DNA of 64,000 nucleotides, taken from Tulasnella sp. 424 (taxonomy: Eukaryota > Basidiomycota > Agaricomycetes > Cantharellales > Tulasnellaceae). Below are positions 23,614-34,542 of the stretch, piece after piece. Below the pieces are notes generated by a model. The model did no database searches. It was not told the DNA's origin and worked only from the letters and a program-made list of their open reading frames with translations. A program made the position numbers and the translations under genes. The stretch spans positions 1-64,000 of the forward strand of contig WSUB01000082.1 in assembly GCA_019633425.1 (NCBI GenBank), given 5' to 3'. Positions within the stretch are counted from its first letter, which is position 1. Each line of letters opens with the position of its first letter.

Positions 23614-26354
23614 CTTGAATGCCTAGTGTCCTTCTGATCCCGATGGTTGGTCCTTCTTCAGGTCAGAATCCGCGCGGGATTGAATTGGCTGAAATGGCGT
23701 TGACGAAGCTTGTAGTAAGGGTGGAAAGAATAGAAAAAAAAGCTGGTGGATGGTCGGAGAAGTAAAAAAGAAGGGAAATAAGAAGATAATAAGGAGAGTG
23801 GGCGGTGGTAGTAAAGCGAGTGACTGGAGGGGAGATATCAAGTGGGCGGAGTGGTCGGGGAGAAGTCGGGGCTAGACCTGTCGGTTTCCAACGTCGCTGG
23901 CAACAAACAACAACGTGCGCAGTTCGGAGGAAGCGGCAGTTGTGTCGCACCAATTATCACCGTCCTTGTCCTGTTCACAAGACAAGTTAGAAAGAAAAAA
24001 AGAGTGGAATGTGGCGGGCGAATGAAGGTGAGGGCGAGGAGGAAAGAAGAGAAGCCACAAAACGCTGGCAGAGGAGAGGGAAAGCAATTGGGCGCCGCGG
24101 GAAACCGACTGCCACCAAGCCACAGACACTCCGGCATTTCGGCGAAGCATCAGGCACCAGGGACCTGACCGCATCCAACTCGCACAGCTCGTCCCTTGCC
24201 AACCTAGCAACCAATGCGACATCACCTTCTCGGCATCCACCCAAGACTGTTTCTCAGCGCACCTTGGGCGCTGACACGAACAGCGTCGAACGCGGTGAAC
24301 ACTTTGCGCCTCTTGCCAAGATATTCGCGCTGGCGGACTCTGGGCTTCGGGGCTTGGTATCTAATCAAAGATTTTCACATCGGCCCTTGGTTACGAGCAT
24401 CAAAGGTCTCTCTTGCCACGTCTCACATAAGGAGGCACCCGAAACCACATCCTTATTCGGACCCCTTTTTCTTTGAAGCTCCTTTCCTTTTTTGGACTCT
24501 CGGACCACCCAACAACTCGCCGAAAAACGACTGATCATCAGTTTCGTAACAAAAGGATCTTCAGGGCTGGCGGTCGGTTTGTCCCACTCGTCCTGGTGGC
24601 GCCTTCTTGGAACGGCTTTTCTTGCAAAAGGCACTACTCCAAGGACTTCGGTTAAGTCGCGGCTTGGAAAACAAATAGAAATGCCCTTTTCAAGTCTCCT
24701 GGGCGGGAGTTCACTTTGCGAATGCCCGTGTCAGCCACAGCCATGATTAGCTTTGGTGGTGACATACCGCTTACTCTTCAACCCAGACCCTGACACAACA
24801 AGCCTCGCGCCTGTTTCTCGGCACTCTCCTGGTCTCGAAGCCTGATCTAACGACTCGTGGCGCGCGGAGTCCCGGCGAGGGGCCCTTGGCTTCCGGTTTT
24901 CCTTTGAATGGAGTGGAGCTGCTGAACCCTAACCAGCCCCGGTCCCTTGCCTTCAACCTTCACCATGCAAAGTTCACTTCCGCCCGACGGATCGCTGCTG
25001 TGTAATTTCTCGCTATGGCCCCTCTCCACATCTGCGCCCCGGACGCGGATGAGTTCCTAATCGCCTTGTTATGAGGAAAAGCGCCCTAACCTCTCCAAAG
25101 TTATTCCATCAGCATCGATCCACGCGGTCGAGCACCTCGGCCGCACCTGAACTCGAAACACCGACATATTAGTAGTATTCGAGAACTTGTCTTCTCTGTC
25201 TTCACCTTTGGATTCCGTCGAATCGATACGATACCAACCCATTCCGAAAACGAAAATCTGCCAGCTATGACTATTTGCGAGAAACACGCTTTGCCGATCA
25301 ACGACTGTGACGACCCCCGATCCGCGGGCGATGCCCGATGGCATAACCCGAACGACAGGAACACTTGATACATAGTGTTTCACAAATGCCTACCTTAGTC
25401 TGTGTATCCTCGACGTCGAGATTACAGAATACGGCACGGCGTGCCCTCGCTTCGTATTCCAGCATCCTTTTGTACTTCCCCGAAAGGTTGAGGCGGACTT
25501 CGAGCATTCGCGTCCCACCATCATTCATTTCAGACCCTTCAATTGCTTTCATCGAATGCTAGTGGCTTTGGCTTTGTCCTGTTCTTTCATTCAGCTTAAA
25601 CCCATCGAGAAAGAGGCGGTATGGCAATTAGAGGTTCGGCCTTCGACCTCATCTGGTGTACCTTACGTATGGATACCGTTTCATTTCTGCGAAGAATTCC
25701 TCAACTCCTTCAGTGCTCGATACAGAGGGAGGGTTTCTTTCGTCGTCCAAAAAAACTCCAACAGGCGCTTAATTATTCATGACGGGATTATCACCTCTCC
25801 GAGTTTATATAGTAGTTGGGCTGTCCGAATAAAGTACTACGAGACAGGGAACAAGTCAGGATAGGAAAGGAAAGGGGCGTACCTCGGCGACGCGGCAATC
25901 GACTGATGTATACCGCACATGCCAAGGTCTACGATATACTTAAGAGGAAAGTACGAGACCGAACGGACGGAGAAATAAACCAACCGAACGGAAACGATAC
26001 AAATGGAGCATTGAGATGAAGACGAGTCGAGAGAGAAACAAACATGCAGAAAATAAACAATAGCAGATCGAGAGATTAGGCGCCGGTGTCAGCATCGTTC
26101 GGATTGGCTTGTACGCTGACACCAAAGTCCTTTTCAAGAACCTAAGAGTGGTGCCGAGTCTGCTTCAGGTTTACATCCGGCTACCTAATCACAATTCTCA
26201 GCAGTATACACTAGAACTCCCCTGTAATATAAGTAAAGTTTTTCTATGTACTGTATTTGGAGGTTCAATCGCGGGCCTGAAATGTGTCTTCTATCAAAAC
26301 ACGAGGATCTCCCGGATAGAGTAGCCCTACAAAGTAAACAAAATACATCATGTC
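23614..26354. other. 2.7-kb gene-poor stretch with one weak gene candidate
   Basis: No frame here matches a family known to me. The best candidate is on the minus strand: a TATATAAA box at 25804-25811 lies upstream of an ATG at 25552 that begins MKAIEGSEMNDGG and continues to LDVEDTQTK. A GTAGGC donor follows, and an acceptor before VVDRQSVFLANSHSW would extend the frame to about 25069. Codon use looks plausible, but no conserved domain is visible and downstream exons were not found. The 23620-24250 part is purine/pyrimidine-biased and gives long shadow frames without coding character. Confidence 0.3.
26085..26123. repeat. Perfect 9-bp inverted repeat
   Basis: GGTGTCAGC at 26085-26093 and GCTGACACC at 26115-26123 are perfect inverted copies separated by 21 nt, about 230 bp downstream of the stop of the NACHT-WD40 gene. 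It could form a hairpin in that gene's 3' UTR. Chance occurrence is possible. Confidence 0.4.
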
Positions 26355-29300
26355 TTACATCCCTAGAGAGAGAGAAAGATCAACAACAAAGAGGAAATTT
26401 TCAGAGTACAGAGCGAGCCTTCCACATGACTGGATTAAGCTGAATTCTCCCTCCCAGTATTCATGGGGAAGCCACAGAACGCGTTTGGCATCCAATACCA
26501 CCCAGCCGAGCTCAATTGAAACAGAGCGAGTCACAAGATAGCTGGGGAGCGTATTCCATATCTGGCTAGCCAGATCATCCCAAGGCCCGATAACCCCATC
26601 CATGGATCCGGAGATAGACTTTCTGTTGGAGGCAATCAAACGACTATTGGAAAAAGGACCGTCCAATGCCCTTCTAGTCTGAGTGTCCCACAATTGAATT
26701 TCCCCGTCATTGGAGCAAGAGGCCAGAGCTTTGCCGTCTAGTGAAAAGGCAATGGTATTGATTTTCCAACACTTAGTGAAAAGGGGTTCGCCCAATTTCA
26801 TCCCAGTCTGAGTGTCCCACAATTGAATTGTCCCTTCATAGGAGCCAGAGGCCAGAACCTTCCTATCAGGTGAGAAGGCAATAGTGCTGATTGCCTCACT
26901 AAGACCGGAAAGGGGATTACCCAATATCATTCCAGTCTGAGTGTCCCACAGTCGAATTCTCCCTTCATAGGAGCCAGAGGCCAGAACCTTGCTGTCCGGT
27001 GAGAAGGCAACGGTGCTGACTGCCCCGCTGGGACCGGAAAGGGGGTTGCCTAATATTATTCCAGTCTGAGTGTCCCACAATTTAATTGTCCTGTCGGACA
27101 TAGAGGCCAGAACTTTGCCGTCCGGCGAGAGGGCAATGGTGCGTATTGCTTCACTGTGACTGGAAAGGGGATCGCCCCGTGTCATTCCAGTCCGAGTGTT
27201 CCACAGTTGAATTGTCCCGTCATCAGAGCCAGAGGTCAGGACATTACTGGCCAGTGTGAAGACAATGGTGTTGGTTGAATTATGGTGACCAGAAAGGGGA
27301 TCGCCCAATGTCATTACAGTCTGAGTGTCCCACAACCGAATTGTCCGGTCATAGGAGCCACAGGCCAGAGCTTTGCCATCTGGTGAGAAGGCAATGGTGT
27401 TGGTTGCGCCAGTGGGATTAAAGCGAGGATTGCCCAATGTGATTCCAGTCCGAGTGTCACGATCCCACACTCGAATTGCCCCGTCATAGAAGCTAGAGGC
27501 CAGAACTTTGCCGTCCGGTGAGAAGGCAATGGTGCCGATTATCCCATAGTGACCAGAAAAGGGATCGCCCAATGTCATTCCAGTCTGAGTGTCCCACAAT
27601 TGAATTGTTCCGTCATAGAAGCGTTCGGCCAGAGCTTTGCCATCTGGTGACAAGGCGGTGGCGTTGGCTGGCTTGTAATTACCAGAAAAGAGATCACCCA
27701 ATGTTATTCCGGTCTGAGCGTCCCACAATTGACTTGTCCCGTCATCGGAGCAAGAGGTCAGGACCTTGTTGTCCGGTGAGAAGGCAATGGTGTTGATTAC
27801 CATACTATGACCGGAAAGGGGATCGCCCAATGTCATTCCAGTCTGGGTGTCCCACAATCGAATTGTTCCGTCGTAAGAGCCAGAGGCCAGAACCTTGCTG
27901 TTCGGTGAGAAGGCAATGGTGCTGATTGCCTCACTACGACCGGAAAGGGGATCGCCCAACGTCATCCCAGTCTGAGTGTCCCACAATTGAATTGCCCCGT
28001 AATCGGAGCCAGAGGCCAGAACCTTGTTGTCTGGCGAGAAGGCAATGGCGTTGATTGCCTCACTGGGACCGGAAAGGGTATCGCCTAATGTCATTCCAGT
28101 CTGAATGTCCCACAATTGAATTGTCCCGCTATAGGAGCCAGACGCCACAACCTTGCCATCAGGTGAGAAGGCAATTTTACGTATACCCGAATCGGCGGTA
28201 GCGGTCCAAATGTTTGCATTCCATATGTTTTGCCGCTTGCCATGTAGAATCCGACCTGTGGCTTGTCTTCCATACCGCTCCCAAAGTTGGGTCATGGCCG
28301 GACAGTGAGGAAGAGCTGATGAGTAAATGTGAAGCGCGCCAAATGAGATTGGCTGCGCAAACGCGGCGATAAAGCGTTGGGTGTCATTCCAGAGGATTGC
28401 GAGTTCATTGTCGAATGTTTCCTCCGGAGATTGCTAGAATGGGACGTTTAGCATACTTGCACGTCTTTCTAGTAAAAATTATCTTTATGATCTCACCAGT
28501 AGCCACCTATGGACTTGCACTGCCACTTTAAAAGCCTCCCCAATAGCTCCAATCAAGCTCATAACTTCGAGCCAGTACATGAGCTTCTGTTCGCTGACCA
28601 ATCTGAAGACGGCTAGGATGCCGATGAGAGTATCCACCTTGGTCCCTGAGGGTGGTATTCCCTCTGTGAGATGAATGGGCCAGGAACGGCAGCAGTACCG
28701 AAGGCCTGTGGAGAGATGGCTTTGGACGATATCCTGGATGTCGGTGTTAGCTTCGGAAAGGTCAGAGAGATTGCAGATGTTCTGCCTCAAGTCGCGTTCC
28801 ATGATCTGGAGGCTTGCGGTGGCGAGACGGAGATGATTTTGAGCAGGATCGACGAAATATTGTTGCTCTTCACATCGTTGACGGTGAGTCAAAAGATCGC
28901 GGATGGAGATGTGCATGAGACGTATTGGTTCATCGGGTGAGGTAGGAATGAGAATAAGGGAACCGAGGTCCACAAGAATGTCCTTCCGTAGTAATTGGAT
29001 GACGTTGCCTTGATCCTTGAGCATCTCGTGGTCGGCACACAAGAAGGCCAGGACCTCAAGCGAGACAGGATAAGGCGCTACAACTAGTGTCCCCAGGACC
29101 CAAGATAGAAGCTGCCGCCTCTTCGAATCTAGCTTGAATTTGTTGAATGCTTTTGAGAGGACTTGGTGGTACAGATCATCAAGCCCGATCCATTCTGACG
29201 GCCGTTGCAGTAATTCCCGCAGCCGGTGGTCAGGTGACCCGGCACAAATATAGGTGATCGCAGTGCGAGCCCATTGAAATAGTCCTTGCGACATCTCAAC

Positions 29301-32284
29301 AACGCGTTCAACGTCGCCTGGAGAAGGCCAGTCCTCGGAAAGATCATGATCATCCCTAATTTGCTTGCAGGTGTGTTGGATAAATCGAGATATGTCATCG
29401 AGCACGTCCAACCTCGAGTCCAGATCTTCCATGTGCCACCTCCTCGGTTCGAGAGCAACTAGAAATGGAGCCTCGGGACGACAGGTGAGGAGGAACTTGA
29501 TGTTGGTAGGCATGGACGAAGAGTGTTTGTCGATGAGCTTGACAAAGCGGACCGCATCATGGACATTCTCGCATTCATCGAGGGCGTCAACGATAATTAA
29601 TATCGGATGTAGGTGATTTTGAAGCTTCCCGAGTGACCCGACGATGAGGGTCTTGAACTGCTCGTCGAGACGTTCTTTCGCGATGTCTTCGTTCTCCTTC
29701 AGGCAGTCCATAACTGCATCCTTGACTTCCGCGACTAAGCTTTTCCCAAGCTGCCTCGCAAGCGCACAAATAATGCGGCCATCCATCACGTTTTGACCAC
29801 GACGAAAGTGGAAGATAGCACAGGACGCCCGGTACATCCAGCTGTGAGCCACCGTGGATGCAATAGTCGATTTGCCCCGCCCTGCCATCCCACGGATCCA
29901 GAGGACACGGTCTGAGGTGGATTTGTCTCTGACCCAATTATCTATGCTCTCCAAGATGTCAACCCTGGTATCGGGAAGGCAGATCACATCCTCGATTGAG
30001 CTCCCACGAGCCCCGTAACTTCCATCCCCAAGACGATCGAGAAGACGACGATGCTCCTTCTGGATTTCGGGGGTTTCTGAAACTCAATCACTCAGAATAT
30101 ATATTACCGCAGACCACGAGAAAACTCACCGAACTCGGTGACGAGGCTGGCAGTGGTCAGGCTAACAAGTAGCTAATTCCGACGGGCATTAGCCAAGGAA
30201 GCTGTGGACCACTGTGCGGCAACTGACCTCCATTTCTTCCAGCACCTTGCAGATAGTTCTTTGACACTTCTTCAGACCTTCCGCACAGCCGCCAGAAGAA
30301 AGTGTGTTCTCGGAGTGATCCGAAGAACTCCATTTTTTAAGCCGATCTTGTACGCATTGAAGCTCTCTGTACAACGGCATCAGTATGCCGAGATGGCTCC
30401 GTTGCAAGGAGGAAAACTAGCGAACCTCCGAATATCGGAGATGTAGGGTGCTATCTCGTCCCCAAGGCGCCTGTTTGATCGTTCTACTAAGGCTTCAAGA
30501 AGATTGGCCAACTTCCACGTATTTGACTCCAAGTCGCCCGACACATCTTCACTTTTACCCATCGCCTAATAAGGTCGTGTCAGCTTCACGATTACGCAAA
30601 AGGGCTCAATCGACTTCACCTGAACCACCGTCAGCAACGATGACCCTACTTCCGCAACGGCTCCTATGTAGCTCCCAATGACCGGAACGGCTTTACACTT
30701 CACTTGAATGCCCTCAAATGTGTTCCAAGCCGCGAGCAACGCTCCCGCAGGGATTGAACTGCTTGTTTCCGCCGTATCGGTTGCGCGTGGAGGTGAATTA
30801 TCCGCAGAGACTAGGTTGGGATCTTGAAAAGTCAAGATCCCCCCTTGAGATGGTCCGCCCGGAGTCTAGATCGACGGCGTTAGACGAGACAGGAAATAGG
30901 AAGGAACGTGAAACGAATTACATCAAGGTCCATGTCTGAACATTCGTCGTCGCTATCTTCGGAAACAGGTGGAACGCTGGGGACCGACGATGCGGTTGAC
31001 TGGTTGTGACAGATATAGCTCCACAGCTGGATAAAACGAGTCTGCACCTCAGTAAGCGGGTCCGCGTGCGAGGTACGAAAGGCTGACCTCCCATAAAACA
31101 TCTCGTATCGTAGGCCTTGCCGCAGGAATTTTATCCCAGCAACGGCGCAGAAGATTCCAAAGGGGGTCAGAAGGAGGCAGATTCGGGTGATCATCTGGAC
31201 TAGGTGGCTGGTATTGCACTGCACGGCGAATGATTTGTGAAGCGCGAAGCCCGAACAAAGGAGGATGTCCGCTCATGACCTAGCGCAGCGCCTTCAATTC
31301 ACTGGGCATTTTCTCATTGTAAGATACTCACAGCCAAAATAAGACCACCAAGAGCATAAACGTCCGTCCTGCAGTTTGGCTGTAGACCCTCGTTCAGAAT
31401 CTCGAAAGCCATGTAGTTGTAAGTTCCCTTTGGCGTTTCACTCGTTGTAAGTCCAGTATACGTAGGGCCGCTGAGGGCCTGAAGAACCCTACTCAAGCCA
31501 AAGTCGGAAAGTGCGGCTTCGAAATCGTCATTAATGAGCACGTTCTCCGGTTTTATGTCGGCGTGACAAATTGGAGGGGTCTGAGAGTGAAGATGATCAA
31601 GCCCCAAAGCTGTTTGGTAAATCTGATGAACGGGCAGTTAGCAATGTCGCGCTCGGGGATGCCTATGATAATGTGAAACGCACCAGCCAAAGTTTATTAA
31701 GGCGAGGTAGATCGGGATTCCTTTGTAAGTAGTGCATTAAATTGCCATGGTGACACCAACGACTGATGAGTTGTGGTTTGGGTTGCGAGCGGTACCCAAG
31801 TAGAGGGTGAAGATACCGATGGTTTATCTGGCTCCAAACATAGACCTCTCGTTTCATGCGCTGTGGGCCAGCAAACCATCGATATCAGCTTGTACGAAAT
31901 AGGGACATAGGTATATACCGTATCTGTCTTCCTCATCAGCGTTTCTGGCTCCGTGTGCATGTTCGATGGGATGAGGTCCTTGAGCTCTTTGACAGCTACT
32001 TCGATTCGCTCGCCTCCTGGGCTCGTCCAGACACCGTGATAGATATCTGCATATCCGGCAGACAATTTGGGTTTGTCAGGGATTTCTAGGCGACCCGGGA
32101 GCTCATTGGCTATATCTGAACGGCCGAACTCCCGATGTGGCTGAACGAGGCTCCCAGTGTCTATTACGGTTGGATCGGTAGTTGCTGCTATCACGGGCAA
32201 GGGATGGAACGGACATGCATGGCTTAGCGTTTTGAAACGAACCACCCGTTATCCTGCCGACACGCGCTTACCTGGAGATCGCAT
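26355..32284 (-). CDS. STAND protein: protein kinase + NACHT + WD40 repeats
   Basis: Read 5' to 3' on the minus strand: a 13-nt first exon (32272-32284, MRSP), then a kinase domain with AVKELKD (beta-3 Lys), KREVYVWSQINH (helix C), HADIKPENVLI (catalytic loop, HAD in place of HRD), SDFGLSR and TDVYALGGLILA. An acidic-Ser linker (VSEDSDDECSDMDLD) is spliced in phase to a Pro/Ser-rich exon (TPGGPSQGGILTFQDP), an alpha-helical region, then a NACHT NTPase with Walker A GMAGRGKST, Walker B HPILIIVDALDE and KFLLTCRPE. A final exon holds about 13 WD40 repeats. The NACHT-WD40 part belongs to the fungal NLR-like family of HET-D/HET-E type, linked to non-self recognition. The kinase connection is inferred from phases and from the lack of any ATG in the TPGG exon. 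The alternative is two adjacent genes. Confidence 0.75.
26560..28200 (-). repeat. Array of ~129-bp WD40-encoding repeats
   Basis: Twelve full repeats and one degenerate repeat of about 43 codons. The shared core is AFSPDxKVLASGSxDG followed by IQLWDTQTGMTLGDPLSG. Repeats are very similar to each other at the DNA level, and differences cluster at a few codons in each unit (residues after SG/SE and around the SGS-DG loop). This is the pattern of concerted evolution known for fungal NACHT-WD40 incompatibility genes. Confidence 0.85.
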
Positions 32285-33241
32285 TTTTGGTAGTAATAAT
32301 TGGAATAATGCTTATCTTGTGAGTGATTGGAGGTGTGGTTTGGTAGGTGGTGGACGGTAGCCCTCCAGCCACCGAGCAACGTGTTTGCTCCATTACCTCA
32401 CACTGTTGTCGTTTCTCCACGGCAATGGCCTCAACATTTTACTCAACCCAAAGAAACACACGCGAAAAGAATTTTTTTGCCGAGGCAAACCCATTCATAG
32501 TAATCACTACCCAGTCCAAAAAAACAGTCGCTGTATCTACGTACACTAGTCATGACGGAAGGTCCTCGAATAACAATACCCATAGATCCTCTTCAACGAC
32601 CCAACCAAATCCCAAGAACCCCAACCTGCCTCATCCCACAAACCTCCAAACCAAAAACCGGCCCACGGTCCTTCACATCCGCAGAAAGGAATCCCAACGA
32701 GACCCGCCAGAGCAAAGCTGCATTCCGAGCCAAAGCAACTCGCGACCGAATGGACCGGCGCTCAACAATCCCCAAAGGGACAGGAGCTTAAGGTCCCTCT
32801 GCATTGACGTCCCCCGGGAAGAACGTCGCAAAGAGACCAGGCACAGTCGATAGCCGCGAGAAGGGCTAGTGGAAAGGCTGCGTCCGACGAGGGATGGAAC
32901 CCCTCCGACAAACAAGAAAACCAAACGAGACGATCCAGGAGAGGAAGAGAGGGGGGAGAGGTGAAGATGAGGCTCCAGAGACGGCGAGCGTAAGATGTCC
33001 GGAAAACCAGAGGAGAGGAGAGAAGATGAGTGTGTCGAGGAGGGTTGTCAAAGTGCGACAGTTCGGAAAAAAGGTGCGGGAAAACATGCGGGATGCGCAA
33101 TATGAGAGAGAGGGAGACAGGAACCCGAGAAACGATAATACAGAAACAAGAGAGGAAACAAATGCATAAAAAGACTCAAAAAAAGAGATTTTGGGAGAAA
33201 GGAGAGAGCCAAAAAGGGACGACACGGTAGGAACTGTCTTC
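32285..33241. other. Intergenic, promoter side of the STAND gene
   Basis: Contains the upstream region of the kinase-NACHT-WD40 gene and the probable 3' UTR of the bZIP gene. It is rich in A and G on the plus strand between 32870 and 33200 (AGAGAGAGGGAGACAGG-type sequence). Open frames there are compositional and not supported. Confidence 0.45.
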
Positions 33242-34542
33242 TCAGAAGACGCCGTTGCCCTGTGTGATAGGCTCTTCCTTGAGCCAGTTCGACATCCACA
33301 TGTCCTCTGGGACGGTAGCGTCGGATGGGGACGACGACGCGTTGCCAGCTGGGGGCAGCATGGCGAGGAGTTTCTCCATGTCGGTATCGTTATCATCTCC
33401 AAAAAGGGAGGCAACCTCGAAGGTTCCATTTAACATTGGGAGACTAGGTGAAGAGGTCGAAACCCCGACGGTGGTCAGGAGTGGGGACGACGCAGTCTCA
33501 ACCATGGGCGTGTGGAGCAGGGCGGAAAGATCCGTGTCCGCCGACGAGGATGATGCAGAGGGAGACGATGCTGACAGGAGGAATGGAGAGGAAGTGGAGA
33601 GGGGAGTCGATGGCGATGGGGTAGAGGTGATGTTGTTGGTGGACGAGTTGCCCTCGAGGATCGATTTGAGCCAATCTTCGGTGTTTGCGTGTGCTGGAGA
33701 GATGGTGCTTGTGTTGTTGACGAAGGAGGTGTTGTTAGTGTTGGCGGGAGCAGCGAAGAGGCCGACTGCTCCGTTGGTTCCACCCGCTGCAGGGACGTCT
33801 CATCGTCCAATGAAGGGGACAAGACGCACGCCACCCGTGCTAGGTGGCGAGTGGAAGAAGACGCCGAAGCGCCTACCAACGGAGTAGTGGTGTTCACTGG
33901 TGTGGTTGTGGCGGTGAAGCCGGCAGCGAATGCTGGAGCGGTGGGGGTAGTCTGAGCGGTCATGTTCGAGGTCGATGGGAGGATGGAAGACGATGGCGAC
34001 GGAGGAAGCAGGTGCGAGAGGGCACCACCGATTGAGCTTCCAGTGCCAACGCCCTTGAGAGCGTTGGCGACATTTTGAGATAGCGTCGACAGTGCGTTTT
34101 CCAAAACCCGGACCCGTTCTTTCAATTCTCTGTTCTCTCTTTCGATTTCCACAGTGTGGGAGGTGGTTCCAATAGCGGGGACTTGTGCAAGGCCGAGGGA
34201 GGATGACGTTGAGGGGGACGATAGTGACGTACTGGTGGCTGCTTGCTGACGAAGAGCAGCGTTCTCCCTTTCGAGGAAGGTAACTCGGTCACGGAGGTCC
34301 GTGAACTCTGCCTTGCGTCTGTCACGGCTGACTTGCGCTGCGATCCTGTTTCGCTCTGCCCTAGCCTCTTTGCGCTCTTCGGAGGACTGGAAGTCGGTGC
34401 GCGGGCGTTTTCGCGAGGGCTGGGCGGCTGAGCTGCCCTTTGAGGAAGCGGGCGAGGGAGCGGACACAGGTGAAGGTGCTGCAGCAGCGGCGAAGTAGAG
34501 GTGCGATGGGTTGACGGCCGTCATTGCTGAGGTGGAAGCCAT
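33242..34542 (-). CDS. HAC1: HAC1/XBP1-type bZIP transcription factor of the unfolded protein response
   Basis: Starts MASTSAMTAVNPSH (ATG 34542-34540), then SRKRPRTDF and the basic region ERKEARAERNRIAAQVSRDR, followed by a leucine zipper (FTDLRDRVTFLERENAALR) and a second heptad stretch. The basic region resembles basidiomycete Cib1/Hxl1. The conserved-looking acidic C-terminus (TEDWLKSILEGN, MEKLLAMLPP, DMWMSNWLKEEP, stop at 33242) is in another frame. Without frame change the bZIP frame runs to 33475 with a basic, arginine-rich tail (RRRTRIF). The shift fits regulated cytoplasmic splicing by Ire1: unspliced mRNA gives the basic tail, spliced mRNA the acidic activation tail. The CDS thus consists of 34542-33831 joined to 33786-33242. 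Upstream leader is pyrimidine-rich. Confidence 0.82.
33787..33830 (-). other. Candidate 44-nt Ire1-type unconventional intron
   Basis: On the minus strand the 3' site is a 7-nt loop CTGCAGC (33792-33786) closed by a 5-bp stem with two G-U pairs; cleavage after the sixth loop base matches the XBP1 3' site. The 5' site candidate is a 7-nt loop GGGTGGC (33836-33830) closed by the perfect stem GCAC/GTGC. Cutting after the sixth base of both loops removes 44 nt and puts the bZIP exon in frame with the acidic C-terminus (codon GCG across the junction). Known basidiomycete examples are 56 and 65 nt, also 2 modulo 3. The 5' loop is a weaker consensus match. Confidence 0.6.

Noticed and set aside
24009..24476. 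Arg/Lys/Gly-rich open frame on the plus strand
   Set aside because: Purine-biased composition produces it; no domain, no promoter, no splice support.
26070..26150. Minus-strand stretch after an AG acceptor that reads like a protein C-terminus (VLEKDFGVSVQANPND) and covers the 9-bp inverted repeat
   Set aside because: No preceding exon could be joined to it; the WD40 exon already ends at a stop with a normal family ending.
32347..33169. Several plus-strand frames rich in Arg, Pro and Ser between the STAND and bZIP genes
   Set aside because: They overlap the promoter and 3' UTR regions, are low-complexity and lack any family resemblance.
33720..33900. A conventional GT-AG intron ending at CTGCAG in the bZIP gene
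   Set aside because: All GT donors from about 33880 inward give lengths of 0 or 1 modulo 3 to that acceptor and to the other nearby AGs; the acidic C-terminal frame needs 2 modulo 3.
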